From assembly GCA_050247235.1 (NCBI GenBank), contig JBFWUN010000009.1, positions 41,543-105,542 on the forward strand: DNA of 64,000 bases, given 5' to 3'. Numbering within the stretch: the stretch's first letter is position 1; every line of letters begins with the position of its first letter. Source of the DNA: CAIKBL01 sp050247235. Lineage in GTDB: Bacteria; Pseudomonadota; Gammaproteobacteria; Ga0077536. Positions 36,060-44,560 of the stretch are shown here, in pieces. Position numbers and translations under genes: made by a program. The notes beneath the pieces were generated by a model. The model had not been told where the DNA came from. It searched no databases and was given only the letters and a program-made list of their open reading frames with translations.

Positions 36060-37103
36060 ATGAACGTCTCGCTCGGCCAGGCCGCAATCGCGCTGCTCGG
36101 CGTCCTGCACGCAGCAGCCGCGTACTTCTATTTCAGCAAGGAACGTTTCGCCGGCACCTGGGCGCTCGGCTGGCTGGTGCTGACCGCCGTCGCCGTCGCC
36201 ATGCTGCCGGCGCACCCGTATGCGACGGCCTGCGGATTCGGACTCGCGCTGGCCGCATGGACCACCTGGTGGGTCACGATTCGCCCGCTCGCGTCGCGCA
36301 CCTGGGTGGCCGACAACGCCTTCCAGGCGACCGGCATGCTCGTCGGCGAGCAGTTGTCGATCCATCACCGCCGCAATTTCACGTGGCGCACGAAGACCGA
36401 CTTCACCGCGACGTGGGACGATGCCCGCTACGCGCTCGGCGAGCTCGACGCTGTCGATCTCTTCGTGTCCTCCTGGGGCGATCCGCGCATCGCACATCTC
36501 ATCGTGAGCTTCGTGTTCCGCAACGGCGAGACGCTCGCGTTCTCGATCGAGACCCGGCGCGAGACCACCGAGAAATGGTCGGGCCTCGCAGGTTTCATGA
36601 AATCGTATGAACTCATCATCATCGCCGCGCCGGAATCCGATCTCATCCGGGTCCGCACGAACATCCGCCACGAGACCGTGCACCGGTACCGCCTCGTCAG
36701 CACGCCGATGATGCGCCGGCGCCTGCTGAACCGTTACCTGCGACAGATGAACCGGCTCGCGCGCCGTCCGCGCTTCTACAACACGCTGTTCTGCAACTGC
36801 ACCACGGAGATCGCCCGTATTCTCGGCGCGGCCGGACGTCACGTGCCGTTCGCCTGGCCGCTGATCGTCTCCGGGTATGCCCCCGAGTACTTTCACCGGA
36901 TCGGCCTCATCGATCCGTCACGCCCGCTGGCAGCGCACCGCGCCGAGGGTGACATCGGCGCGCGCGCCCGCGCGGAACCCTCGGACGTGCCCTACTCGCG
37001 CCGCATTCGGCAACGCGGACCCGTCGCGGTCGAGTTGCGGCTTGCAACCGGGAACACCACGCGCGAGCCCGGCACCCCCAACCCCGAAGGAGTCAGCGGA
37101 TGA
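36060..37103 (+). CDS. DUF4105-like membrane protein
   Basis: 347 aa. Three hydrophobic helices near the N terminus (about 4-24, 30-48 and 55-75), then a soluble domain with WDDARYALGELDAVDLF and NTLFCNCTTEIARILGAAGR, a pattern seen in DUF4105 (Lnb-like) proteins, where a conserved NC motif (CNCTTE) marks a cysteine peptidase-like core. Function unknown. It overlaps the downstream crotonase (ATGA). Confidence 0.75.
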   Translation: MNVSLGQAAIALLGVLHAAAAYFYFSKERFAGTWALGWLVLTAVAVAMLPAHPYATACGFGLALAAWTTWWVTIRPLASRTWVADNAFQATGMLVGEQLSIHHRRNFTWRTKTDFTATWDDARYALGELDAVDLFVSSWGDPRIAHLIVSFVFRNGETLAFSIETRRETTEKWSGLAGFMKSYELIIIAAPESDLIRVRTNIRHETVHRYRLVSTPMMRRRLLNRYLRQMNRLARRPRFYNTLFCNCTTEIARILGAAGRHVPFAWPLIVSGYAPEYFHRIGLIDPSRPLAAHRAEGDIGARARAEPSDVPYSRRIRQRGPVAVELRLATGNTTREPGTPNPEGVSG

Positions 37104-37897
37104 GCGACACCCGAGTCGACTACGCGGTCGAAGATGCGATTGCGACCTTGAGCCTGTACCGGCCGCCCGTCAACGCGATCGATCACGCGCTGCTCGACGC
37201 GCTGCACGCGGCGATGCGTCGTGCGGAAGCGGACCCGGATGTCCGGGTGGTCCTGGTCACGAGCGCGCTGCCCGGGATGTTCTGCGGTGGCATGGATCTG
37301 AAAATGGTGGCGCGCGGGGACAGCCTCGCGTTGCGCGAATTCGTCTACAAGTTCTACATGGAGACGATGGATCTGCAGTACCGCATGACCAAGCCGACGA
37401 TCGCCGTGATCAACGGGCCGGCGCGCGGCGCGGGCATGAGCCTGTCCATCACTTGTGACATGACCTTGGCGGCGGACGACATCGACCTGGGCTATCCCGA
37501 GATCGACATCGGCCTCATTCCCGCCATCCACTACGTACACCTGCCGCGCCAGGTCACACGCCACAAGGCATTCGAACTGCTGTTCACCGGGACCCCGATA
37601 CCCGCGACCGAGGCGGCGACGCTCGGTCTCATCAACCACGCGGTGCCCCGCGCAGAACTGATGATGCGCGCGCGGGCGCTCGCGACGGTCCTCGCGCGCA
37701 AGTCGCCCACGCTGATGGCGCTCGGGCGGGCATCGTTCCTGCGTGCGAACGATCTCGACTATCGACGCAACGTGGAAAACCAGATCGAGACGCTGTGCAA
37801 CGTGTACGCCACCGCGGATGGCCGCGAGGGCATCCGGGCCTTCGTCGAGAAGCGCGCGCCGGCATGGGAGCCGACGCGCGTGCGGCGCGAGGATTGA
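37100..37897 (+). CDS. Crotonase family protein lacking the first catalytic Glu
   Basis: 265 aa. Crotonase pattern MFCGGMDLK, NGPARGAGMSLSITCDM and YPEIDIGLIPAIHY. The first Glu position is S114 (GAGMSLS), while E134 is retained. It is therefore not a standard hydratase. Overlaps the DUF4105-like gene and ends 18 bases before a convergent PEP-CTERM gene. Confidence 0.85.
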   Translation: MSDTRVDYAVEDAIATLSLYRPPVNAIDHALLDALHAAMRRAEADPDVRVVLVTSALPGMFCGGMDLKMVARGDSLALREFVYKFYMETMDLQYRMTKPTIAVINGPARGAGMSLSITCDMTLAADDIDLGYPEIDIGLIPAIHYVHLPRQVTRHKAFELLFTGTPIPATEAATLGLINHAVPRAELMMRARALATVLARKSPTLMALGRASFLRANDLDYRRNVENQIETLCNVYATADGREGIRAFVEKRAPAWEPTRVRRED

Positions 37898-37915
37898 GGC
37901 GACGGTTGCGCCGGA

Positions 37916-38488
37916 TCAGGCGCGCGGCACGGCGGGCGTGCGACGACGGCGCCACGCGAGCAGCGCGAGCGCGGTGCCGCTCAATGCGAACGACACAGGC
38001 TCCGGCACCGTCGCGCCGGAAACCGTGGGTCCGGTCAGGAAGCGGACCGAGAGATAGGTTGCTTCCGGCAAGGTCTGCTCGTGCCAGGTGAACGTGGCCG
38101 AATCCGCGGTGAACGCGACGGTGACTCCGCTCAGCAGCGACTCGAATTCGACGTTCACGATCGGTGCGCCGAGATCGAGGCCACCCAGTACGAGACTCAC
38201 GGTGTCCGTCAGCGTGCACGACCAGATACCGCAGTAGTCGGAGTCACTGCGCAGCGCGAACGACGCCTCTCCGAAGTCGAACAACTGGTTGCCGAAGAGG
38301 TTTCCGTCCTCCCCGTCTCCGACGATCGCGTCGACCACCTCGGTCGCGCTGGCGTCGCCGCTGACGAAGGCGACACTGACCGTGTCCCCGATCAGGCCCG
38401 CCTGGACCTGGCTCGCGGCCAGCACGCCGCAGAGCAAGATGCAGCGTCGAAGAAATCCACCTGTCACGTCGAAACGGGAACCGTGCAT
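37916..38488 (-). CDS. PEP-CTERM sorting domain protein
   Basis: 190 aa from ATG 38488. Signal peptide (FLRRCILLCGVLAASQVQA), a beta-rich body with several Cys, and a C-terminal sorting signal VPEP-hydrophobic-RRRR (VPEPVSFALSGTALALLAW then RRRRTP). Like the gene at 31294 it is preceded by a sigma-54 promoter. Probably a surface protein anchored or secreted by an exosortase. Confidence 0.87.
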   Translation of the reverse strand: MHGSRFDVTGGFLRRCILLCGVLAASQVQAGLIGDTVSVAFVSGDASATEVVDAIVGDGEDGNLFGNQLFDFGEASFALRSDSDYCGIWSCTLTDTVSLVLGGLDLGAPIVNVEFESLLSGVTVAFTADSATFTWHEQTLPEATYLSVRFLTGPTVSGATVPEPVSFALSGTALALLAWRRRRTPAVPRA

Positions 38489-38538
38489 GAACCTGTGCCT
38501 CGCTTGAACCTGGGGCGTAATGCCGATGCCGTGCAGAG

Positions 38539-38553
38539 GCAGAATCCGTGCCA
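38539..38553 (-). promoter_or_regulatory. Sigma-54 -24/-12 promoter upstream of a PEP-CTERM gene
   Basis: On the minus strand the sequence reads TGGCAC-GGATT-CTGC, with the -24 half perfect and the -12 half one base off TTGC (GC retained). The predicted start lies near 38528, about 40 bases before the ATG at 38488. Confidence 0.65.
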
Positions 38554-38751
38554 GCCCAGGATCGCGCGCGTCGACAGGCACTTGGCGACATCCCGGCGCT
38601 CCCGGTGTAAAGAACACGAGAATTCCGCGCCCGCGTTGTGACGACGGTCACGCGTGGCGCGTCAAGGTGACTGACAGTGCCGGCACGCGGCGCCCGACGC
38701 ACCGCGCGCGCGACTGCAAGCAATCGTCAACGGCGTGCAGTGGTTGGCGTT

Positions 38752-39549
38752 TCAGCGCCCGCGCGCGAGCCCGGTGACCGAGAACTCGCTTTCGCGCAAC
38801 CCGGGATCCACGTGGACCTCGAGCGTGCGCAGCCGGGTTTCGGTGTGCTTGCGCGGGTTGGTTGCCACCACGAGTGCCGGGATCGCCCACGGTCCATCGT
38901 GACGCACGGCGTCCCATGGGACCTCGAGGGTCTTGGCGATCACACCCTGCCGGGTGCTGAACGTCGCCCGTCGCAGCACGCACGTCGCGCGATCGATCTC
39001 GGTCCGGATCTCCGCGTACGCCGATTCGCCCGCGCCGCCCGGTTGCGCGATCAGCACGTAGGCGGGTCGTCCTTCCAGTTCGATGTCCGGCGCACGCGCC
39101 ACGTGTCCCTCACGCGTGAACGCCAGCAGTTCGAGCAGATCCTCGTACGTGAGATCGGTGCCGAACAGCGCGCCGGACAACGCGCTGCCGCTCATGCGGC
39201 GCACCGAGCGGAGCGTCGGCAGGTAGGTATGTACCTCGGGATCGCCGTCATCGCGTTCGCGCGCGAGCACCGCGTAGCCCGCGAGGTCGGGCGGTGCCTC
39301 CACCCGGAGCAGCACCCGTCCGCGCCCGTCGGCATCGCGCAGCGCCTGCAGCGAAAGGGTCAGCGACTGCGCCGCCTCGCCTTCGATGAAGGTATCCACG
39401 GCCACGCGGGTCGTGGCCGATTCGCGCGGTGCGGCAGCTTCGACGCAGGCGCGCACCTCGGCCACGCCGTCGCCGAACACCGGGGCCGCGACGACGGCGG
39501 TGTCCGCGATTGCGAGAAACACGGCGAGACTGCTTCGGATATCGAGCAT
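38752..39549 (-). CDS. Outer-membrane lipoprotein-sorting (LolA-like) protein
   Basis: 265 aa from ATG 39549. Signal peptide (LAVFLAIADTAVVAAP), then a pattern shared with the protein at 60745: ARERDDGDPEVHTYLPTLRSVRRMSGSALSGALFGTDLTYEDLLEL. Proteins of this family (PF17131) are periplasmic and bind lipids or lipoproteins, often beside MMPL exporters. Its product is about as long as the 60745 paralogue but lies without a transporter gene here. Confidence 0.78.
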   Translation of the reverse strand: MLDIRSSLAVFLAIADTAVVAAPVFGDGVAEVRACVEAAAPRESATTRVAVDTFIEGEAAQSLTLSLQALRDADGRGRVLLRVEAPPDLAGYAVLARERDDGDPEVHTYLPTLRSVRRMSGSALSGALFGTDLTYEDLLELLAFTREGHVARAPDIELEGRPAYVLIAQPGGAGESAYAEIRTEIDRATCVLRRATFSTRQGVIAKTLEVPWDAVRHDGPWAIPALVVATNPRKHTETRLRTLEVHVDPGLRESEFSVTGLARGR

Positions 39550-39745
39550 CAACGAGTTCCCAGGTTCGCGGACGGTGCAAGATACGACCTTTGGGCCGGA
39601 GGCGTCGAGCGTCCGGCCATGCTGAGGAATCGCGTCCGTCCAGGGGCGTGATCGCGTCGTATACTGTCGCGCACTCCGCGCGGAGGCGCGCCGTGGCTGC
39701 CCGGGTCGCCCGCGGCAATTCTTCACCCACTCAGCGAGGCCTGCG

Positions 39746-40840
39746 GTGCATAAGCTCGTCGCCGTCATGTACACCGACATGGTCGGCTATACCGCCCTGA
39801 TGGCGCGCGGCGAGGGATCGGCGCGGCAACTCAACGAACTGCACACGCGCGCAGTGCGGGAACTCGTCGAGAAATTCAGTGGCCACGTGTACGAGGTTGT
39901 CGGCGACGGCACCCTGAGCTACTTCACGAGTGCCTCGGACTGCGTGCGCTGCGCCGTCGCACTCCAGCAGTCCTTTGCCGGCGAGCCGAAAGTCCCGGTG
40001 CGCATCGGGATCCACATCGGCGAGATCCGGGACGACGGTGACCTGGTCTACGGGAGCCCGTTGAACATCGCATCCCGTATCGAATCCCTCGGCGTGGCCG
40101 GCTCGATCCTGGTCTCGGGGCACGTGATCGACAGCATGTCCGGCAAGGCGGGGTTGCAGTTCGTGCCGATGGGGAGTTTCGCGTTCAAGAACGTGGACAA
40201 GCCCATCGAAATCCACGCGGTTGCCGGCCAGGGCCTGCGCGTGCCGGACCCCGATTCTGTCTCCGGCAAGCTCAAAGTGCTCGAGCGCAAGGACATCGTC
40301 CTGTTCGAGGAATGGGACGATCGCGAGCTCATCAACCGGCTTTCCCGCGCATCCGTGCTCTGCCAGCAGGCGGTATGCAGCTATGGCTTCATCAATTACA
40401 ACTACAGCAAGCTCCGCGCGTTCGTCAGGGGTGGCGGCCGTTTCGAGTGCGTGATGATCCATCCGCGGAGTGCCGCGTTGCAGGTGTCACCCGAGCGGCA
40501 AACCGGTGCGACCGCCGACGTGGAGTACGCCCGCGGCCAGCTCCAGCTCGCGTTCCACAAGTTGAAGGGCCTGGCCTCGGATCGGATCGTGTTCAAGCTG
40601 ACGCATCACCTCCCGGATCCGATCATGACCTTCATCGACCCCGCGACGGACGATGGCGTGTTGTTCATCACGTTGACCGGGTTCCGGATGGATCTGCACG
40701 AACGTCCAAGCTGCGTGCTCCGCCGGTCGACGCACGCGCGGTGGTTCGAGTTCTACTATCAGAGCTTTCGCAAGCTGCAGGAGAGCGAACGGACCATCGA
40801 CGTTGATTTGAACGGCGCATGGGAGGATGTTCTGGCCTGA
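39746..40840 (+). CDS. Class III nucleotide cyclase domain fused to an unidentified C-terminal domain
   Basis: 364 aa. Residues 1-165 are a class III cyclase: VMYTDMVGYTALM (metal D11), VYEVVGDGTLSYF (metal D54) and YGSPLNIASRIE (N107, R111 transition-state residues). The usual purine-selecting Lys of adenylate cyclases is E50 here, as in many guanylate cyclases, but the partner position is not the guanylate Cys, so the nucleotide made is unclear. Residues about 190-355 (RFECVMIHPRSAAL, DPIMTFIDPATDDGVLF, WFEFYYQSFRKLQE) look like a PLD-like/DUF5919-type region; this is a weak resemblance. The gene is divergent from the LolA-like gene. Confidence 0.72.
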   Translation: MHKLVAVMYTDMVGYTALMARGEGSARQLNELHTRAVRELVEKFSGHVYEVVGDGTLSYFTSASDCVRCAVALQQSFAGEPKVPVRIGIHIGEIRDDGDLVYGSPLNIASRIESLGVAGSILVSGHVIDSMSGKAGLQFVPMGSFAFKNVDKPIEIHAVAGQGLRVPDPDSVSGKLKVLERKDIVLFEEWDDRELINRLSRASVLCQQAVCSYGFINYNYSKLRAFVRGGGRFECVMIHPRSAALQVSPERQTGATADVEYARGQLQLAFHKLKGLASDRIVFKLTHHLPDPIMTFIDPATDDGVLFITLTGFRMDLHERPSCVLRRSTHARWFEFYYQSFRKLQESERTIDVDLNGAWEDVLA

Positions 40841-40915
40841 CTGACGGCCTGCATTCCGGATACGCGGAATACCCGTCGCCCGAGTTTCACCGCGCGGATC
40901 GCCGCGACCGTCGCC

Positions 40916-41530
40916 TCAAGTTTCGGCCTTGCCGTAATGGATGATCGCCAGGAACTGGATCGGCATCTGGATCAGCCGCTCGGGTCCGTGCGGGATATCG
41001 CCCTGGAACGTGAACGCATCGCCCGGCTTCAGCAGGAACAGCCGGTTGCCATGCCGGTACTCGAGCCGACCCTTCAGCATGTAGATGAACTCCACCCCGG
41101 GATGCTGGAAGCGCGGGAACACTTCGCTCTGGTCGTCGAGCGTGATCAGGAACGGCTCGAACAGCTTCTGCGGCCCCTGGTCGTAGGACAGCAGTTCGTA
41201 GGTGTGACCGCGCTTGGTGCCGCGGCGGACGACCTTCATGCCGCGGCCGGCAGGCACATGGCGGGCGAGGCCCTCCGGCAGGTCGTAGTCCTTGAAAAGG
41301 TTCGCGAGTGACAGCCCCATCGCCTGCGCCACGCGCGCAAGCGTGTCGAGGCTCGGCATCGCCTGCCCGTTCTCGATGCGCGACAGCATGCCGCGACTGA
41401 TCCCGGACAGCGCGGCGACGTCCTGGATCGTCAGGTGCCGCTGCTGACGCTGCTGCTTCAACGTGGCGCCGACGTAGGTGCCGAGGTTCGCGGTGGGCGC
41501 GGTGACCTCGCCCTCCCCCCCCGGCGCCAC
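40916..41530 (-). CDS. XRE-family regulator with C-terminal cupin domain
   Basis: 204 aa from GTG 41530; GTG 41581 is possible. N-terminal HTH (LTIQDVAALSGISRGMLSRIENGQAMPSLDTLARVA), C-terminal cupin sensing domain (FQHPGVEFIYMLKGRLEYRHGNRLFLLKPGDAFTFQGDIPHGPE). PuuR-like regulators of this build sense amines or metabolites and repress catabolic operons. It begins 21-30 bases from, and overlaps or abuts, the end of the mgsC-like gene, so it is the last gene of the methylamine operon and the likely repressor or activator of it. Confidence 0.85.
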   Translation of the reverse strand: MAPGGEGEVTAPTANLGTYVGATLKQQRQQRHLTIQDVAALSGISRGMLSRIENGQAMPSLDTLARVAQAMGLSLANLFKDYDLPEGLARHVPAGRGMKVVRRGTKRGHTYELLSYDQGPQKLFEPFLITLDDQSEVFPRFQHPGVEFIYMLKGRLEYRHGNRLFLLKPGDAFTFQGDIPHGPERLIQMPIQFLAIIHYGKAET

Positions 41531-41550
41531 GCCGCGGCGTGTGCGGCGGT

Positions 41551-42876
41551 TCAGAACGTGCCGCTCCGGCCCGGGATCCACTGCGTGCCCGCGAGGGGGA
41601 CGCCGGCCATCGCCGCCGCCTCCACCGTCAGCGCGACCAGGTCTTCCGGTTCCAGGTGATGGACATGCGACTTGCCGCAGGCGCGCGCGATGATCTGCGT
41701 CTCCATTGCGAGCGTCCGCAGGTAGTTCGCGAGACGGCGGCCCCCGAGCACCGGGTCGAGCCGCGCCGCGAGAGAGTCGTTCTGCGTGGTGATGCCCGCC
41801 GGATCGTTGCCTGCCTGCCAGTCGTCGTAGAACCCTGCGCGGCTGCCGATCTTGCGGTACTCCTCGTCGAGCCCGGGCGCGTTGTCGCCGAGCGCGATCA
41901 GCGCGGCCACTCCGATTGACACCGCATCCGCGCCCATTGCGAGCGCCTTCGCAACGTCCGCACCCGTGCGGATGCCGCCGGAGACGACCAGCTGCACCTT
42001 GCGGTGCATGTCGAGTTCGGTCAGTGCCTCCACTGCCTGCCGCAGCGCCGGCAACGTCGGGATCCCCACGTGCTCGATGAACACGGTCTGCGTCGCGGCA
42101 GTGCCGCCCTGCATGCCGTCGAGCACAATCACGTCGGCGCCGGCCTTCACCGCGAGCGCCGTGTCGTAGTACGTGCGGCTCGCGCCGATCTTCACGTAGA
42201 TGGGTTTCTCCCAGTCCGTGATCTCACGCAGCTCGCGGAGCTTGATCTCGAGATCGTCCGGCCCTGTCCAGTCGGGATGCCGGCACGCGCTGCGCTGATC
42301 TATGTTGGGCGGCAGGTCGCGCATGCCGGCGACGCGTGGACTGATCTTCTGGCCAAGCAGCATGCCGCCGCCGCCCGGCTTGGCGCCCTGCCCGAGCACC
42401 ACTTCGATCGCGTCAGCGCGCCGCAGGTCGTCCGGGTTCATCCCGTAGCGCGACGGCAGCAGCTGGTAGACCAGGGTCTTGGACGACTCCCGTTCCTCCG
42501 GGGTCATGCCGCCATCGCCGGTGGTGGTGCTGGTGCCCACCGCCGTCGCGCCGCGGCCGAGCGCTTCCTTCGCCTGCGCGGACAGCGAGCCGAAGCTCAT
42601 GCCGGCGATCGTGATCGGGATCTTGAGTTCAATCGGCTTCTTCGCGTAGCGGGTGCCCAAGGTCACCTGCGTGTCGCAGCGCTCGCGGTAGCCTTCCAGC
42701 GGGTAACGCGACATCGACGCCCCCAGGAACACCAAGTCGTCGAAATGCGGCACGTGGCGTTTCGCGCCCCAGCCGCGGATGTCGTAGATGCCTTCCGTGG
42801 CGGCGCGCTGGATCTCCGCGATCACGTCGCGGCTGAACAGCGCGGATTCGATGAGTCCGGGGTGGCGGGTGGTCAT
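41551..42876 (-). CDS. mgsC: Glutamate-synthase-like FMN subunit (N-methylglutamate synthase subunit C-like)
   Basis: 441 aa from ATG 42876. FMN/FeS glutamate synthase core: IPITIAGMSFGSLSAQAKEALGRGA, GQGAKPGGGGMLLGQKISP, IYVKIGASRTYYDTALAVKAGADVIVLDGMQGGTAATQ. It is the synthase domain of a heterotrimeric N-methylglutamate synthase (also called GlxD), which makes N-methylglutamate from glutamate and methylamine-derived gamma-glutamyl methylamide. It is the seventh or eighth gene of the operon, after mgsA and mgsB. Confidence 0.85.
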   Translation of the reverse strand: MTTRHPGLIESALFSRDVIAEIQRAATEGIYDIRGWGAKRHVPHFDDLVFLGASMSRYPLEGYRERCDTQVTLGTRYAKKPIELKIPITIAGMSFGSLSAQAKEALGRGATAVGTSTTTGDGGMTPEERESSKTLVYQLLPSRYGMNPDDLRRADAIEVVLGQGAKPGGGGMLLGQKISPRVAGMRDLPPNIDQRSACRHPDWTGPDDLEIKLRELREITDWEKPIYVKIGASRTYYDTALAVKAGADVIVLDGMQGGTAATQTVFIEHVGIPTLPALRQAVEALTELDMHRKVQLVVSGGIRTGADVAKALAMGADAVSIGVAALIALGDNAPGLDEEYRKIGSRAGFYDDWQAGNDPAGITTQNDSLAARLDPVLGGRRLANYLRTLAMETQIIARACGKSHVHHLEPEDLVALTVEAAAMAGVPLAGTQWIPGRSGTF

Positions 42877-42883
42877 GACGGCC

Positions 42884-43594
42884 TCAGTACGCGTCTGCGT
42901 GATCGATGTTGAAGTGATAGAGCTTGCGGGCGGAGCCGTAGCGGCGGAAGCGCGCCGGATCGTCGTCGATGCCGGCCTGCGCGAGCAGCGCCGCGAGCTC
43001 CTCGCGATGCTCCGCGCGCAGTTCCTTTTCCACGCAGTCCGCGCCGAGATCTGCCACGCGTCCCTTGACGTACAGGCGCGCCTCGTAGAGGGAATCCCCG
43101 AGCGCCGCCCCGGCATCACCGCAGACGACCAGGCGGCCGCGCTGCGCCATGAACGCCGACAGGTGCCCGACCGAGCCCTTGACCACGATGTCGATACCTT
43201 TCATCGAGATCCCGCAACGCGCCGCGGCGTCGCCCTCGATCACGAGCAGACCGCCACGACCGGTGGCACCCGCCGACTGGCTGGCGTTGCCGCGCAGGCG
43301 CACCACGCCGGACATCATGTTCTCGGCGAGCCCGGTCGCGGCATTGCCATGGATCGTGATCTCGGCGTACTTGTTCATGCCGGCACAGTAGTAGCCGACG
43401 TGCCCCCTGATCTCGACCGTGCAGCGCGTGTTGATGCCGACGGCCACGGCGTGATCGCCGGCCGCGTGCTCCACGCGCCAGTGCGTGGGCGGCCCGTCCT
43501 CCGGCAGGTCGTGCAGCGCCTGGTTGAGCTCCCGCACCGTCGTGGTCCTGAGGTCGAACACGCGCGTGCGCGTGGCATCGAGTGTCGCGGCCAT
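42884..43594 (-). CDS. mgsB: GXGXG-motif glutamate synthase subunit (MgsB/GlxC-like)
   Basis: 236 aa from ATG 43594. GltB-type GXGXG beta-helix repeats are visible (GHVGYYCAGMNKYAEITIHGNAATGLAENMMSGVVRLRGNASQSAGATGRGG and GKVSVG-like turns). This domain forms the scaffold linking amidotransferase and FMN subunits. Lies 1 bp after the mgsA stop and 7 bp before the mgsC start. Confidence 0.85.
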   Translation of the reverse strand: MAATLDATRTRVFDLRTTTVRELNQALHDLPEDGPPTHWRVEHAAGDHAVAVGINTRCTVEIRGHVGYYCAGMNKYAEITIHGNAATGLAENMMSGVVRLRGNASQSAGATGRGGLLVIEGDAAARCGISMKGIDIVVKGSVGHLSAFMAQRGRLVVCGDAGAALGDSLYEARLYVKGRVADLGADCVEKELRAEHREELAALLAQAGIDDDPARFRRYGSARKLYHFNIDHADAY

Positions 43595-43595
43595 C

Positions 43596-44537
43596 TCACA
43601 CCGCCTTCGCGAGCACCGGGCTCGCCTGGCGGCCCTGGCCGCCCTTCTCCCACACGTAGACCGTCGCCGGCTCGGGCTCCCAGACGCGTGCATCCTCCAC
43701 GCCCGGCAGCCGCGCGAGTGCGCGGTACTCGGACGACATCGCGACCCAGTCAGGGGTTTCCGCCATCACTGCCGGCTTGCAGGCGATCGGATCGCGCAGC
43801 ACCGCGAAGCCGTCGCTGGTGCCGATCGTGAACGTGAAAAAGCCATCGAGGTCACGCAACGCGGCGTACAGCGCGTCTTCGAGCGACAGCCCCAGCCGCA
43901 TCTGCACGTCGAGGTACTGGGCCGCGACTTCCGAATCGTTCTCGGTGCGGAACACCGCGCCCGCCTTCGCCAGTTTGCGGCGCAGCCGGTTGTGGTTCGA
44001 CAGCGAGCCGTTGTGCACGAGGCAGAGGTCGCTGCCGGTCGAGAACGGGTGTGACCCCGCCGTCGTGACCGCGCTCTCGGTGGCCATGCGCGTATGCCCG
44101 ATCGCGTGCGAGCCCTGCACGTCGCGCAGCCCGAAGCACGCTGCCACCTCGGACGGCAGCCCGACTTCCTTGTAGATCTCGATGTGGTGCCCGATGCTGA
44201 CCACCGCGTACGGGGCCTCCGCGCGCGCGAGGTGGCGGCGCACCGCGTCCTCCGGCGCCGCCAAGGTGAACAGGCAGTGCGTGTGCGTCACCCGGAAATC
44301 GACATCGACGCCGAAATGACTGGTCAGCTCGGCCGCCACCTCGGGCCACGCGAATCCGCGGTCCGCGTGCTGCAGCACCACCTTCACGCGTGACGTTCCC
44401 ACCGGGTCGCGGTACAGCGCGAAACCGGTGCTGTCCGGCCCGCGCTGGGTCATCTCCAGCAGCATCGGCTCGAACAGTCGCCCGAGCTCCGCGTAGAGCG
44501 CGGGATTCTTGAGGTACAGCCCGACGATTCCACACAT
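43596..44537 (-). CDS. mgsA: Class II glutamine amidotransferase subunit (MgsA/GlxB-like)
   Basis: 313 aa starting MCGIVGLYLKNPALY, so the catalytic nucleophile is Cys 2 after Met removal. Ntn-hydrolase pattern: RGPDSTGFALYRD, IGHTRMATESAVTTAGSHPFS and LCLVHNGSLSNHNRLRRKL. It releases ammonia from the glutamyl donor for the glutamate-synthase-like complex. The gene is preceded by the gmaS-like gene on the same strand, 23 bp away. Confidence 0.87.
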   Translation of the reverse strand: MCGIVGLYLKNPALYAELGRLFEPMLLEMTQRGPDSTGFALYRDPVGTSRVKVVLQHADRGFAWPEVAAELTSHFGVDVDFRVTHTHCLFTLAAPEDAVRRHLARAEAPYAVVSIGHHIEIYKEVGLPSEVAACFGLRDVQGSHAIGHTRMATESAVTTAGSHPFSTGSDLCLVHNGSLSNHNRLRRKLAKAGAVFRTENDSEVAAQYLDVQMRLGLSLEDALYAALRDLDGFFTFTIGTSDGFAVLRDPIACKPAVMAETPDWVAMSSEYRALARLPGVEDARVWEPEPATVYVWEKGGQGRQASPVLAKAV

Positions 44538-44560
44538 GTGCGTTCTCCTCTCCGCCTTGC

